Shown here: positions 44,565 through 54,800 of the stretch, piece after piece
Layout: each line of letters begins with the position of its first letter
How positions within the stretch are numbered: the first letter of the stretch is position 1
Origin: Bacteroidaceae bacterium
GTDB taxonomy: Bacteria; Bacteroidota; Bacteroidia; Bacteroidales; Bacteroidaceae
Direction of reading: 5' to 3'
Length of the DNA stretch: 61,122 bases
NCBI GenBank assembly: GCA_017398805.1
Contig: JAFQEZ010000011.1
Span: forward strand, 1-61,122
The notes under the pieces: model-generated
What the model saw: the letters and a program-made list of their open reading frames with translations, nothing else
Databases searched by the model: none
What the model was told of the DNA's origin: nothing
Translations under genes and position numbers: made by a program

Positions 44565-47252
44565 ATGAAATATCTTGAATACAACATAAAATACGATGCA
44601 CCCGAGAACGGGGTACTCTATCTGCGATACAAACTCGAAGACAACGGTGACATTACCGAAGGAGTGCTGTCACTACACGAAATACGCAAAGGGTGGTGGC
44701 ACGGTACAATGGAGGTTAGTGAGGATTACGACCATATACTCTACGGTTACGAACTCATCTGCAACGGCAAGAGCACCTGCAACGAGTGGGCAGTGACACC
44801 GCACAGGCTCCGTTTCAACTGCGTGAACCGCAACTACATCGTTTATGACATGTGGCTCGACTCGCCCATAGGATATTACGGACAGACAAATCTTTTCCGT
44901 TTCTTCGACAAGCGCGGTCTCGACCTCGACCAGCCCAGCATCAACTGGTACAACCGCAGTGTCACCTTCTCGCTCTACGTGACAGGGCTCCGCAAAGGAG
45001 AGAAGCTCCACCTTACAGGTGATGCCGAGGTTCTCGGCAACTGGAATCCCCAAAAGGCACTGCGCATGCAACAGCGCGTTCCCAACCGTTGGAGTGTAAC
45101 CTTTGATGTCGAGAGCATACTCCGCGGCGGTCTCTACTACAAGTTCATCGCAATAGACGAAGAGGGCAACGTCCGTTGGGAAGAGGGCGACAACCGCCAC
45201 ATACTCCTCCCCGATTTCGAGGCAGCCACAAACTACTTCTACCAGCTCGACGAGCTCCATTTCGATGCGCCACAGCTGCGCATTGCCGGAACAGTCATCC
45301 CACTCTTTTCACTCCGTTCCCAGCACGGTTGGGGCATCGGCGACTTCGGCGACATCAAGCTAATGGCCGACTGGTTGGCAGCCACAGGCCAGAATGTTCT
45401 CCAATTGCTCCCCGTCAACGACACCACCGTGTGCGGCGGCAACGAGGATTCATACCCCTATAACTGCGTATCGGTCTTCGCGCTCAATCCGATATATGCC
45501 GACATTTCCCTGCTTCCGTCCCTTAACAGCGAGAAGCGGAATGCCTACTACAGCAAGGAGCGCGAAAAGCTCAATGCCATGGAGAGCGTCAAATATGCCA
45601 TGGTCTACCGCCTCAAGTTAAACTACCTGCGCGAACTGTTCGACGAAGCCGGGTCAGAAGTCACCTCAAGCGACGGTTACAAGGAGTTCTGCAAGGAACA
45701 GGCCGGGTGGCTCGATCCATATACCCTTTTCCGTTTCCTCTCGACACGTCTCCACAGCAACATCTGGGACTGGAAAGATTATCCATACTACAACAACACG
45801 ACAAAGGAACGCGTTTTCGCCGAATATTCCGAAGCGGCACGCGAGACAGAGTTCTACAAATACGTACAGTACCTGCTCTTTACACAGTTGAGCGAGGCCC
45901 ACATATATGCCAACAGCAAGGGCGTTGCCCTCAAGGGCGACATCCCAATCGGTGTAGCCCCCAACGGAGTCGACGTATGGTGCGACCACGATCAGTTCAA
46001 CCTGCAGGTATCGGCAGGAGCGCCCCCCGACATGTTCTCCGCCGACGGCCAGAACTGGGGTTTCCCCACATACAACTGGCAAGCAATGGCAGCCGACGGC
46101 TATGCATGGTGGCGCCGGCGTCTAAGGTACATGTCAAAGTTCTTCGATGCCTACCGCATCGACCACATACTCGGTTTCTTCCGTATTTGGGAGATTCCAC
46201 GCACAGCCAAGAGCGGTCTTTCGGGCAGTTTCTCACCCAACATTCCACTCACAAAGGAGGAGATTGAAGCAACCGGCTTCGGGTTCGACGAGACACTGCA
46301 CACAAGACCATATATCGATGACGAGGTTCTCAAGAGACTCTTCCCACGCAAGGCACGCATCATTGCCGAGGCATTCCTCGACAAGCACCCCGACGGGACA
46401 TACACCTTCAAGCCAGAGATGGAGAATGCCAACACCTTGGCATACTACATATATGAACGCACCGAAAAGCTCTCTGCACCGCTCAAGGCAGCCCTCATGC
46501 GCCTTTACGGCAACGTACTTTTCCTGCGCGACCTGAACGAACCCGACAAGTTCGTGCCCCGTATACTCGGCAGCGAGACCGAAGCCTACGAACAGCTCGA
46601 TTTCGGTGACCGCATAGCATATGACCACCTCTACGAGGAGTATTTCTACAACCGCCACACCATGTTCTGGTATCACGAAGGCATGCGCAAGCTTGCCCCG
46701 TTGCTCGAGTCAACAAGCATGACCGCCTGCGGCGAAGACCTTGGAATGATTCCGGCATGCGTCCCATGGGTCATGAAGAACCTGCAGGTTGCATCACTTG
46801 AGATACAGCGCATGCCCAAACTCTACGGCGAGACATTCGCACGTCCCGAGGCATACCCCTACCTCTCGGTTGCAACACCGTCGACACACGACATGAGCAC
46901 CCTGCGCGGTTGGTGGAAGGAGGACGAAGAACTGTCGCAGCAATTCTACAACAACGTCCTTCACTACGACGGCAAAGCCCCCGAGGAGATGGACGGACGC
47001 ATAGCCCGTGACATATTGCTGCAACACCTGCACTCACCTTCGGCATTTGCCTTGATAGCATGGCAGGACTGGATGGCTATGGACGAGCGTCTGCGCCGTG
47101 CCAACCCCGATGACGAGCGCATAAACGTACCGTCGAACCGCGACCACCAATGGTGCTACCGCATGCACATCCCGTTGGAGCAGCTGCTGAAAGAGCGCGC
47201 ATTCAACGATACGCTCCGCACCATGATAGCCGATGCCGGACGACTGGCGTAA
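44565..47252 (+). CDS. malQ: 4-alpha-glucanotransferase with CBM20 domains
   Basis: An 895-residue GH77 disproportionating enzyme of the DPE2 type that transfers alpha-1,4-glucan segments or maltose units onto glucan. Two N-terminal starch-binding domains (about 1-115 and 125-215, the second with LTGDAEVLGNWNPQKALRM) precede the catalytic barrel. The nucleophile Asp is in DAYRIDHILGFFRIW near residue 533; AEAFLDKHPDG follows and the transition-state-stabilising Asp is in CGEDLGMIPACVPWVMK. The protein fits Bacteroides members in length. Start at 44565 is supported by the promoter at 44508-44538. Confidence 0.94.
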   Translation: MKYLEYNIKYDAPENGVLYLRYKLEDNGDITEGVLSLHEIRKGWWHGTMEVSEDYDHILYGYELICNGKSTCNEWAVTPHRLRFNCVNRNYIVYDMWLDSPIGYYGQTNLFRFFDKRGLDLDQPSINWYNRSVTFSLYVTGLRKGEKLHLTGDAEVLGNWNPQKALRMQQRVPNRWSVTFDVESILRGGLYYKFIAIDEEGNVRWEEGDNRHILLPDFEAATNYFYQLDELHFDAPQLRIAGTVIPLFSLRSQHGWGIGDFGDIKLMADWLAATGQNVLQLLPVNDTTVCGGNEDSYPYNCVSVFALNPIYADISLLPSLNSEKRNAYYSKEREKLNAMESVKYAMVYRLKLNYLRELFDEAGSEVTSSDGYKEFCKEQAGWLDPYTLFRFLSTRLHSNIWDWKDYPYYNNTTKERVFAEYSEAARETEFYKYVQYLLFTQLSEAHIYANSKGVALKGDIPIGVAPNGVDVWCDHDQFNLQVSAGAPPDMFSADGQNWGFPTYNWQAMAADGYAWWRRRLRYMSKFFDAYRIDHILGFFRIWEIPRTAKSGLSGSFSPNIPLTKEEIEATGFGFDETLHTRPYIDDEVLKRLFPRKARIIAEAFLDKHPDGTYTFKPEMENANTLAYYIYERTEKLSAPLKAALMRLYGNVLFLRDLNEPDKFVPRILGSETEAYEQLDFGDRIAYDHLYEEYFYNRHTMFWYHEGMRKLAPLLESTSMTACGEDLGMIPACVPWVMKNLQVASLEIQRMPKLYGETFARPEAYPYLSVATPSTHDMSTLRGWWKEDEELSQQFYNNVLHYDGKAPEEMDGRIARDILLQHLHSPSAFALIAWQDWMAMDERLRRANPDDERINVPSNRDHQWCYRMHIPLEQLLKERAFNDTLRTMIADAGRLA

Positions 47253-47256
47253 GAAA

Positions 47257-47321
47257 AGTTGAAAGTTGAAAAAGCAAAGATCAAAGATACACTTTTCACT
47301 TTGCACTTTCATCTTTCAACT
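47257..47321 (+). repeat. Hairpin made of repeat module E, after malQ
   Basis: AGTTGAAAG...GCAAAG (47257-47279) pairs with CTTTGC...CTTTCAACT (47299-47321) as a stem of about 23 base pairs with small mismatches; the loop is about 19 bases. It is followed by a copy of the CTTAGTAG-type module. It can serve as the malQ terminator, and its arms belong to the CTTTCAACTTT family found in the other intergenic mosaics. Confidence 0.7.
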
Positions 47322-47374
47322 ATAATCGTTCTTAGTAGTCCTTTTAGCCCTTCTTAAAATCAAAAACCAAAAAT

Positions 47375-47998
47375 ATGATAAACACTTTCCGTTCCTCAGT
47401 TCTCTCCGGCGTGGCTGTAGCCATTGCCGGTTGGGGTTTTCTGGCATACCCCAACATCATTGGAGCAGTAATCTTCTCGTTCGGACTGCTTACCGTCGTG
47501 AACTACAAGCTCAAACTCTACACCGGAACTGCCGGATTCGTGCCATTGCGTTACGAGGACGGGCGTTCACGATGGCTCAAGGCCATTGGCGAACTCCTCT
47601 TCATCCTTGCCGGAAACATCACCGGTTGCCTGTTGGTTTCACTCCTTACACGCATGTCGCCGCTCGACCTCGGCGATGCGGCACAGAACATCCTTGCATC
47701 ACGCCTTGCCATAGGGCCTCTCAAAGCAGGACTATTGGCAATAGGTTGCGGATTCATAATGACGACCGTCGTTACATTCGCCCGTGAAGGTAAACCGTTG
47801 GCACTGCTCTTCGGTGTGCCGCTCTTCATCAACTGCGGATTCCCCCACTGCCTTGCCGATGCATTTTACTACATGACAGTCCCAACATCATACACAGGCG
47901 AGCACCTTTCCGAGATTGCCATCCTCTACCCCTGCCTGGTAGCCGGCAATTTCATTGGCTGCAACCTCTACCGTTTCATTACACCAAAAAATCCCTAA
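47375..47998 (+). CDS. Formate/nitrite transporter family protein
   Basis: A 207-residue channel of the FNT family (FocA/NirC). Six TM segments are visible; the third region has the conserved segment INCGFPHCLADAFYYM near residue 150, equivalent to the GFEHxxANMF segment of FocA that includes the pore histidine, and the first helix contains VAIAGWGFLAYPNIIG. It would pass formate or a similar small anion. Shorter than FocA (about 280 residues), owing to missing N- and C-terminal tails. With pflB in the window, formate release is a reasonable role; nitrite or hydrosulfide transport remains possible. Confidence 0.8.
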   Translation: MINTFRSSVLSGVAVAIAGWGFLAYPNIIGAVIFSFGLLTVVNYKLKLYTGTAGFVPLRYEDGRSRWLKAIGELLFILAGNITGCLLVSLLTRMSPLDLGDAAQNILASRLAIGPLKAGLLAIGCGFIMTTVVTFAREGKPLALLFGVPLFINCGFPHCLADAFYYMTVPTSYTGEHLSEIAILYPCLVAGNFIGCNLYRFITPKNP

Positions 47999-48223
47999 GA
48001 TGCTATGAACTACTCCACTGCCCTTAGTAGCCCTTAGAGCCCTTTTTATACCGCGGAAAAAGGGCAGGCACAAGACCTGCCCCTACAGTGCACAAACACC
48101 GCGAGGCTGTCATTTTGAGCAAAGCGAAAAATCTAAAACTTTCAACTTTCCACTTTCATCTTTCCACTTTAATAGCCCTTAAAGGTTACACCTTCAACTT
48201 TCCACTTATCAACATTACCGATT
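47999..48223. repeat. Intergenic repeat mosaic 1
   Basis: Made of adjoining modules also present elsewhere: CCCTTAGTAGCCCTTAGAGC (48022-48042), GCAGGCACAAGACCTGCCCC (48064-48083, palindromic), TGTCATTTTGAGCAAAGCG (48108-48126) and the pyrimidine-rich CTTTCAACTTTCCACTTTC (48138-48156). No open reading frame is credible. The same modules recur in the same order at 51468-51560 and 56068-56143. Confidence 0.85.
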
Positions 48224-50974
48224 ATGAAAATAAAAACTTTACTACTATCAGTTATTGCTTTTGCAATGATCATCAACATCAACGCACAAAGCACTATTAC
48301 TCCCGAAAATGCCCAGGGACGCTACGCGGAATTCAAAAGGTACTTTACCGATGGCAGCTGCAGCGAGCTTGCACTGCCCTATTCTGCAATGACCGATGAG
48401 CAACTGCTCGAAGTTCTTGGAGATACGCCAAAGGAACTTGTCGAGATAGCCCTAAAGGTAAAAAACAACAGTTGGGCAAAACGTGAAAAAGAATTCCGCG
48501 TTGCAGATTACAAGCCACACAACAACGTATACAGTTGGGGAAACTCCCTGAAGACATACCAATATTCAGCGCTGCAACACCCTACCGGCATAAGCGCCCG
48601 GAAGGGAGATACATTATTAATATTCATAGACAACGTAAAACCAGGAACATTCCTGAAACTGAATGAAGTAGCAAAAAACGATCCATTTGCCGACTGGGGT
48701 GTAATGAATTCCGAGAAGACACTTGTCAAGGGTCTGAACATGGTTACCGTTGCACAGGATAATGCTATACTTTTCATAAGCTACGCTGTAACAACGGATA
48801 CCACGGATGACAGTCCCAGACTTGCCGACTACCCAACAGCAAGGATACACATTGAAGGCGGTAATGTAAACGGTTACTTCGACAAGAGCAGACACACCGA
48901 TGAAGACTGGCGCGATATGCTTGCCAACCACTTCAAGCACTACAGTGTGCAGGTTAAAGGCGACAGAGTACTCTTTCACATGGAACTTGAAAACATAAGG
49001 AAAGTATGCCCCAACACAATCACCGATGCCATTGGTTGGTGGGACCAGTGCCTTACATGGCAACATGAGCTTATGGGTGTCAACAACTATTACGACCGTT
49101 TCAACAGCCTGCTCATGGCACGCGACGGATACGAAGACATGTACATGTATGCCACAAGTAACTACACCTACTATGAGCACAGCACAATAAAGGACATTCT
49201 GCCATGGGCCACAGTATATGCAAACCCCGGACAGATGTGGGGACCGGCTCATGAAATCGGTCACATAAACCAAGGAGCAATCAACATTGTATCGTGTACC
49301 GAAGCGAGCAACAACTTATTCTCCAATGCCCACCTGTTCCGTGTAGGAAAGACCACCACACGCGGTACAGGCGTAAAAGGATGCAAGGAGGATTTTGAGA
49401 ACAAGGTAGCCTTTCCTTTGAGAGGCGATGTGATTGGCAAGTCGCGCATGTACTACCAGCTGTATCTTTATTTCCATGCAGCAAAAAAAGATACAACATT
49501 CTATCCAAGGCTATTTGAAGTCCTGCGTAGGAATCCACTCGAGAAAGGAGCACAGACAAGCGCTGTCAATGACCAGCTCAAGTTCGCAGAGAAGTGTTGC
49601 GAGATTGCGCAGATGGACCTCAGCGAGTTCTTCGATGCATGGGGATTCTTCGAGCCCATGAACAAAGCCGAAGTGGGTGATTACGGTACATATTTTGTAT
49701 CACTAACAGAGGAGGAGGCCGAGGCAAGCCGCACACGCATGCAGCAATATGAAAAGAAAGGCGGGCATCTAATGTTCATAGAGGACCGCATAAAGCCCTC
49801 TAAGAGGACAGACGGCGTAGACGGTTACCGCCTGGACTTCAGTGAAGAGTACGCTATCGGTACAATGGGAAGCACCGGCCAGTGGGAGGATTATATCGAC
49901 GAGAGCATAAAGGCTCAGGGATACTATTATAAAACAGGTACAAACTATGTAACCATTGTAGCCGAGGAGAATGCAAAGGGCGCAGTCGGCTTCAAGCTCT
50001 ACAATGTCGACAACGGCGAGCTTCTCTCTTTCAACAACGACCATTCATTGAAGATACCGGTTAGCGCACAAGGAGCAAACCTGAGAGTCGTTGCGGCACA
50101 GGCCGACGGTACAGACGTCGAACTGCAGAATGTTGCAGAGAGCGACAACGAGGAGATGCAGATTGAAGCACTGAATGCAGTACTTGCCACAGCAAAGTCT
50201 ATCATGGGCAAACAGACAACGACAGGACGCGAGATTGGATACTATTATACCGATGCGCTTGCCACACTCACTGAGATCTACAACAGCGCCAAGGCGGCTG
50301 CCGACAACCAGGATACAAGCGTGCACTCATACAAGGAGTGGGCAGCTCTGTTGCAGGCCGAAATTAAAAAGATTTCGAACGACCTCAATGCACGCGCATA
50401 CCTCAAGAACCTTGATGCTTACCGCATTATCAATGCCAATGAAAAGGCATACCAACTCTGCTACGACAAGTACGGGCTCAAGGCAAACAAGCAGACCCAG
50501 ACAGCAATCTCTTCGGACGACAAGAAATGGATGTTCGAGAGCACCGGAGAACTGCACCACTACTATATAAAGAACAAGAACGGGCTCTACATAAACGCTT
50601 ATGAAGTTGGCGTAGGTACCTCATGCAGCGGAACAGAGCAGAGCACAGCCAAAGTATTCAAGGCAAACTACACAAACGACGGCAAGATATACTTCAGTTC
50701 AAAGGAAGACGGCACATACCTCACGCTCAACAGCGAATACAACGTTGTTTGCACCACCGAACTTATCGACAACTCAATGTGGACCATAGTACGTGTAGAA
50801 GCGAACAATACAGGCATTGAGGAGGTGAAAGGTGAAAACGGAACCGAAGGTCGACGCCCAGAGGGGCTAAAGTCAAATGTGAAAACTGTTTATGACCTGC
50901 AAGGTAGAAGAATCCAAGAGATTACCAAGCCCGGCATATACATTGTAAACGGTAAAAAAGTGCTGGTTAAGTGA
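48224..50974 (+). CDS. M60 family metallopeptidase, secreted
   Basis: A 916-residue secreted zinc peptidase of the M60/enhancin-like type, associated with mucin degradation by gut Bacteroides. A signal peptide (MKIKTLLLSVIAFAMIININ) precedes an accessory region (about 85-230) and the catalytic core; the gluzincin motif HEIGH is at residues 343-347 and the third ligand Glu360 lies 12 residues later. Residues about 645-735 are helical (FIVAR-like), then a beta-trefoil lectin-like part (about 740-855). Next is a linker (GTEGRRPEGLKSN) resembling an intergenic repeat, then the C-terminal tail YDLQGRRIQ...IVNGKKVLVK. The last codons are part of a 102-base repeat block. Confidence 0.92.
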   Translation: MKIKTLLLSVIAFAMIININAQSTITPENAQGRYAEFKRYFTDGSCSELALPYSAMTDEQLLEVLGDTPKELVEIALKVKNNSWAKREKEFRVADYKPHNNVYSWGNSLKTYQYSALQHPTGISARKGDTLLIFIDNVKPGTFLKLNEVAKNDPFADWGVMNSEKTLVKGLNMVTVAQDNAILFISYAVTTDTTDDSPRLADYPTARIHIEGGNVNGYFDKSRHTDEDWRDMLANHFKHYSVQVKGDRVLFHMELENIRKVCPNTITDAIGWWDQCLTWQHELMGVNNYYDRFNSLLMARDGYEDMYMYATSNYTYYEHSTIKDILPWATVYANPGQMWGPAHEIGHINQGAINIVSCTEASNNLFSNAHLFRVGKTTTRGTGVKGCKEDFENKVAFPLRGDVIGKSRMYYQLYLYFHAAKKDTTFYPRLFEVLRRNPLEKGAQTSAVNDQLKFAEKCCEIAQMDLSEFFDAWGFFEPMNKAEVGDYGTYFVSLTEEEAEASRTRMQQYEKKGGHLMFIEDRIKPSKRTDGVDGYRLDFSEEYAIGTMGSTGQWEDYIDESIKAQGYYYKTGTNYVTIVAEENAKGAVGFKLYNVDNGELLSFNNDHSLKIPVSAQGANLRVVAAQADGTDVELQNVAESDNEEMQIEALNAVLATAKSIMGKQTTTGREIGYYYTDALATLTEIYNSAKAAADNQDTSVHSYKEWAALLQAEIKKISNDLNARAYLKNLDAYRIINANEKAYQLCYDKYGLKANKQTQTAISSDDKKWMFESTGELHHYYIKNKNGLYINAYEVGVGTSCSGTEQSTAKVFKANYTNDGKIYFSSKEDGTYLTLNSEYNVVCTTELIDNSMWTIVRVEANNTGIEEVKGENGTEGRRPEGLKSNVKTVYDLQGRRIQEITKPGIYIVNGKKVLVK
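50821..50880 (+). repeat. Repeat-like linker inside the M60 gene
   Basis: Within the coding sequence, just before the C-terminal tail, AGGTGAAAGGTGAAAACGG (50823-50841) and GGTCGACGCCCAGAGGGGCT (50850-50869, continuing AAAGTCAA) resemble the intergenic modules at 60888-60915 and 60990-61027 (GGTCGACGCCCGAGG ... GAGGGGTTAAAGTCAA). This suggests the linker arose from repeat sequence. Similarity is by eye and has not been scored. Confidence 0.5.
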
Positions 50975-51055
50975 GAGCAATGATTGATAAGCTTGCTTAA
51001 TCAAGCATTGCCGAACGCAAAGCTGTTGCGCGAAGCGAAGGTGCTGGTTAAGTGA
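50954..51055 (+). repeat. 102-base 3'-tail block, direct copy
   Basis: The block starts in the last codons of the M60 gene (AAAAAAGTGCTGGTTAAGTGA, Lys-Lys-Val-Leu-Val-Lys-stop), includes an imperfect palindrome (50977-51012, GCAATG...CATTGC) and ends in a second copy of the tail GGTGCTGGTTAAGTGA at 51040-51055. An inverted copy of the same length at 51784-51885 ends the converging 1258-residue gene; I count about 6 differences in 102 positions. Confidence 0.92.
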
Positions 51056-51783
51056 TTTTATAGAAAGCAGTCATTATAATTATAAGTTTTGACAATGCGC
51101 GAGTGTATTCTCCCGGAATACACTCGCGCAGCATTAGTGGCCCTTAGAGCCCTTACAAACACCGCGCACTGGGGATTGCTCCCCTGTACCCCTCAGTCAC
51201 TTCGTGACTGCTCCCCTAAAACAGGGGAGCAGTTGCAAGAATACACTCGCGCGAACATAAAACACCACCGCAACAAACAGCGCCTGTAGGGGCATCCCTT
51301 GTGGGTGCCCAAAACAAACACCGCGCTCTGGGAACTGCTCCCCTGTTTTAGGGGAGCTCCGCGCAGCGGTGAGGGGTACAAGAAGTTAGGGCTTATAGCC
51401 CTTATAAATACCGCAACAGTAGGGGCATCCCTTGTGGGTGCCCAAAACAAAACACCGCGCGAACAAAGGGCTGGCACAAGACCTGCCCCTACAGTGCACA
51501 AACACAGCGAGGCTGTCATTCTGAGCAAAGCGAAAAATCTCAAACTTTCCACTTTGCACTTTCCTCTTTCCACTTTTAACCCCTCAGTCACTTCGTGACA
51601 GCTCCCCTAAAACAGGGGCGCAGTTTGAATACTCTCGCGCGCACATAAAACACCACCGCAACAAACCGCACTTGTAGGGGCGCCCCTTGTGGGTGCCCAA
51701 AACAAGACACCGCGCAAACAAAGGGCTGGCACAAAAAAATGGCGGTCTTGCGACCGCCATTCTCATTTATAAGATTTAGTCAA
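51056..51783. repeat. Intergenic repeat mosaic 2
   Basis: A 728-base spacer between convergent genes, built almost wholly of repeat modules: a 15-base-pair palindrome at 51096-51130 (TGCGCGAGTGTATTC and its complement); CCCTTAGAGCCCTTA; the TAGGGGCATCCCTTGTGGGT module at 51287, 51424 and a variant at 51676; the GCTCCCCTGTTTTAGGGGAG module at 51337 and related inverted forms at 51177-51231 and 51580-51617; GGCACAAGACCTGCCCCTAC at 51474; TGTCATTCTGAGCAAAGCG at 51514; CTTTCC/CTTTGC-type stretch at 51542-51577. Short open frames are repeat translations, not genes. Confidence 0.85.
51733..51761 (-). terminator. Terminator after the 1258-residue gene
   Basis: On the minus strand AATGGCGGTC (51761-51752), loop GCAA, GACCGCCATT (51747-51738), then a run of seven T (51739-51733, partly in the stem). 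It lies about 104 bases beyond the stop codon, so the mRNA would include the duplicated tail block. Confidence 0.85.
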
Positions 51784-51885
51784 TTACTTAACCAATACTT
51801 TCGCTTCGCGCAACTGCTTTGCGCTCGGCAATGCTTGATTAAGCAAGCTTATCAATCATTGCTCTCACTTAACCAGCACTTTTTT
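51784..51885 (-). repeat. 102-base 3'-tail block, inverted copy
   Basis: Reverse-complement partner of 50954-51055, same length. Read on the minus strand it starts AAAAAAGTGCTGGTTAAGTGA, the last codons and stop of the 1258-residue gene (51885-51865), passes through the same imperfect palindrome, and ends with a second tail AAAGTATTGGTTAAGTAA (51801-51784), which still encodes Lys-Val-Leu-Val-Lys-stop despite base changes. Confidence 0.92.
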
Positions 51886-54800
51886 AGTCTCAACAGCGCC
51901 GTTAGCATAAACTGTTACAACGATGTTGATACCCTGTGTTGGAGCCGGGATAGCAGCACCTGCAGGTGTGAAGTAAGCTACAGAAACAACATCGTCACCT
52001 ACTACAACAAGGTCAGAGATTGATGTCTCATAGTCAACCTTTCTCAAGTACCACTGTGAAGCGCCTGCACCACCGTCCCAGTAAACGATGTTACCGTTCT
52101 GGCCGGCACCGCCACCATGCTGGTTAGCGTGGATGCAGAATCCTGCGCCCTTACCTGCAAGACGGAATGTAAATGCAGAACCTGTAGCATTGAGTACCAG
52201 GTAATCAGACCATGCATCTGCGTACAACTCAACAGGTGTTGACTGTGCATCAATTTCACCAATGTAGTAAGGAGTTGCACCCTCATATGTAGCGATGGCA
52301 CGGATATTGTAAACCAAATCTCCCTGGCCTTCTTCTATAGTTCCGCCAGCTTCGAGGTCTGCACCATTTTCAGACTTAGTGAAGTGGAAGTAGAAGTCAA
52401 TGTTGTCCTGCTCGATAGTCTTCCAACCGAATGTAGCAGTACCATCCTCTGTTACATGAGCATAGAGTGCCTTCTCTACATTCTGCTTAGCCTTGAAGTC
52501 TGCATTTGCAGAAACTACCTGATATACACCCTCAGCCATTGGGTTCTTCTCGAGGTTGTTAACAGCAGCAATCTCTTTCGCAAGAGCAGCAGCTGCAGCA
52601 GGAGCGTCAGCATATGCAGAGTCTGCAACTACTCTCTGACCCTCGGCAAGAACAGTCTCAAGGGCACCAAGGTTAGATACACAACCCGGGTCGGTACCAA
52701 CAACAAGACCAAGTTTGTCGAATGCTGCGGTCAAGTTAGTCAACCAGTAGAAGTCTGGGTTAACCATTGTTACCTTGTAGATTTCCCACTCAGTCTCACC
52801 GTTCTCCTTAGCGAAGCACTGAGCATCACCCCAGTTGTCAGCAAGTTCTGCGCTTGTTTCAACAGGCTGTGGGTCTGTTACAGGACGTGTTGCAAGACGG
52901 TTAGCCCAGTCCATGAACATAACGTATGGAGTCTGGTAAATCTTACCTGCTTCATCAACAGTACCATCCTCGTCAGTGTCAATGCTGTCTGCCTGAGTTG
53001 TAAGACCGTCAATCTTCTCGTACATTACGAATGCACCCTCAACGTTTGTTGAAGCAACAATATTAAGGTTAGCAGCCTTCTCTGCCTCATATGTTGTCTT
53101 GTCATCTACATAACCGGTCTCAGTTGTTGAAGGCCAGTACTTAGCCAAGCCAAGGTTGAGAGCCTTGAATGTACCATCGTCGTTCTTAACAAAACGGTAA
53201 ACACCGGGAGCACGTACAGCAGCATCTGCAGCGTGGAAGCGGTCGGTACCATGATAGAACATTGCTGTACCCTCCGGCTCAACAAGCTTAATTGATGTCA
53301 CAGCCTCTTCGCCCTCACCTTCAGTTACCTCCTTGTAAACAGGTACTGTATTGAGCAAGCCCTTGATAACATAGAGACCGTCAGCTGTAATCTGGTCAAC
53401 AGAAGTAACCTTCTCACCTACATATACATTGTATGGGTTCTCTGTGAAGAGAAGTGGGTCGTAACCCTCACCTACAGCTGTAATGGCAACCTTCTTGGGG
53501 AAGAGAGATACCTTACCGTTTGATGTAGTCTTGTCACGGCTGTAAACCTCGAATGAGAATGCATCCATTGCCTCGGGGAATGTGATATCGATGTAGATAT
53601 ACTCCTGTGGCTCATTGCCGCTCCATGGAGAGTGGTAGTAGCCATTAGCAGCGAAGTTGCCGTCGCAAAGACGTGCAACTGTTGACTCGAAGCCCTCCAT
53701 TGTTTCAGTATAGTTTGCCTCGAAGTTCTCTGCAGCCATAGTAACCTCGTTACCATCGGCGTCATAAATCTTGAGCTCACCGATTGCAATCATCGGGAAG
53801 TTACCGGCGTCAGCGGCAGAACCGATGTGACGGTCGAGGAATGTAAGGCGGATACCCTTCGCAGGCTGAGTAAGAACAAGGTTCTTGCTCCATACAGCAT
53901 TGTTAGGCAGGTCGGCATATGGGAAATTGTCGGCAGGGATATCCTCAACAATTGCAGGGAACTCTGTGAATGCAAGTTTTGTACCCTCAATCTGCTCAAG
54001 CAAAGACTCGATTTCAGCATACAAAGCCTCAATCTGAGAATATGAAAGTGAATATGTTCCATCAGCAGAATTATAGCTGTTGATTACCTGATTTGTTTTG
54101 CCAAGGATATCGTCAAGAAGTTTCTGAGTTGCACTTGTGTACATACCGGTCATATCCTGTGTATAAGGAGGTGTAGCCATATTTTCTCCTACCTCTGTAG
54201 AGAGCTCACCATGGAGTTCTTCGTAGTAGTTTGCCAAGATTGCAACATATCCTGCAAGAGCATTCTCAAGGTCGGCCTTAGCTGCGAATGAAGCAGCCAA
54301 ATCACCTGTTGCTACAGCAGCCTGCGCATCAGCAATTGCTTTGTCCAGGGCCTCATCTTCGCCAGCCCAAGCATATTCTTCTACATACTCAAGATACTCT
54401 TCCTTCTTTTCAGCAGCCACCTTGAGGATATTCTCAAGAACCTCGCTACACATCTCTGCAGCAGTCAAGTTAGGAACCATTTCCTTGCTTACGCTTGCAT
54501 TGTAAATTGTGAAACCGAAGTCAACCGGGAGACCGAAGCCCTGTGTGTAGTCTTCCTGCTCAAGGGCATTTTTGTGTTCCTCATCGAATGTCTTAAGGTT
54601 ACCGCGCATGTCGTAACCTACCCAAAGCTTGAGAGGCTCATCATAATCCGTCCATGCACCGTCGGCATACTGGCGTGTAGCATAAGTTGTGATTTCAAAG
54701 TCACCGTCGCCACGCTTTGTAATCTCGAACTCACCAAGACGAGTAGCGTCATCTGTAGCACGCTGCCAACCGTTCTTGCCATTGTAAGCATCGGTCCACT

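Noticed and set aside
51193-51598. Open frames on both strands of about 100-130 residues in mosaic 2, and similar ones at 55851-56257
   Set aside because: They translate the dispersed palindromic repeats (peptides such as GTHKGCPYRRC or CHFEQSEKS recur in different frames), lack start context and are not protein genes.
51056-51783. Invertible DNA segment between the inverted 102-base blocks
   Set aside because: Inversion would flip only intergenic repeats, no recombinase is nearby and no promoter faces a gene, so phase variation is not supported; homologous inversion remains possible.
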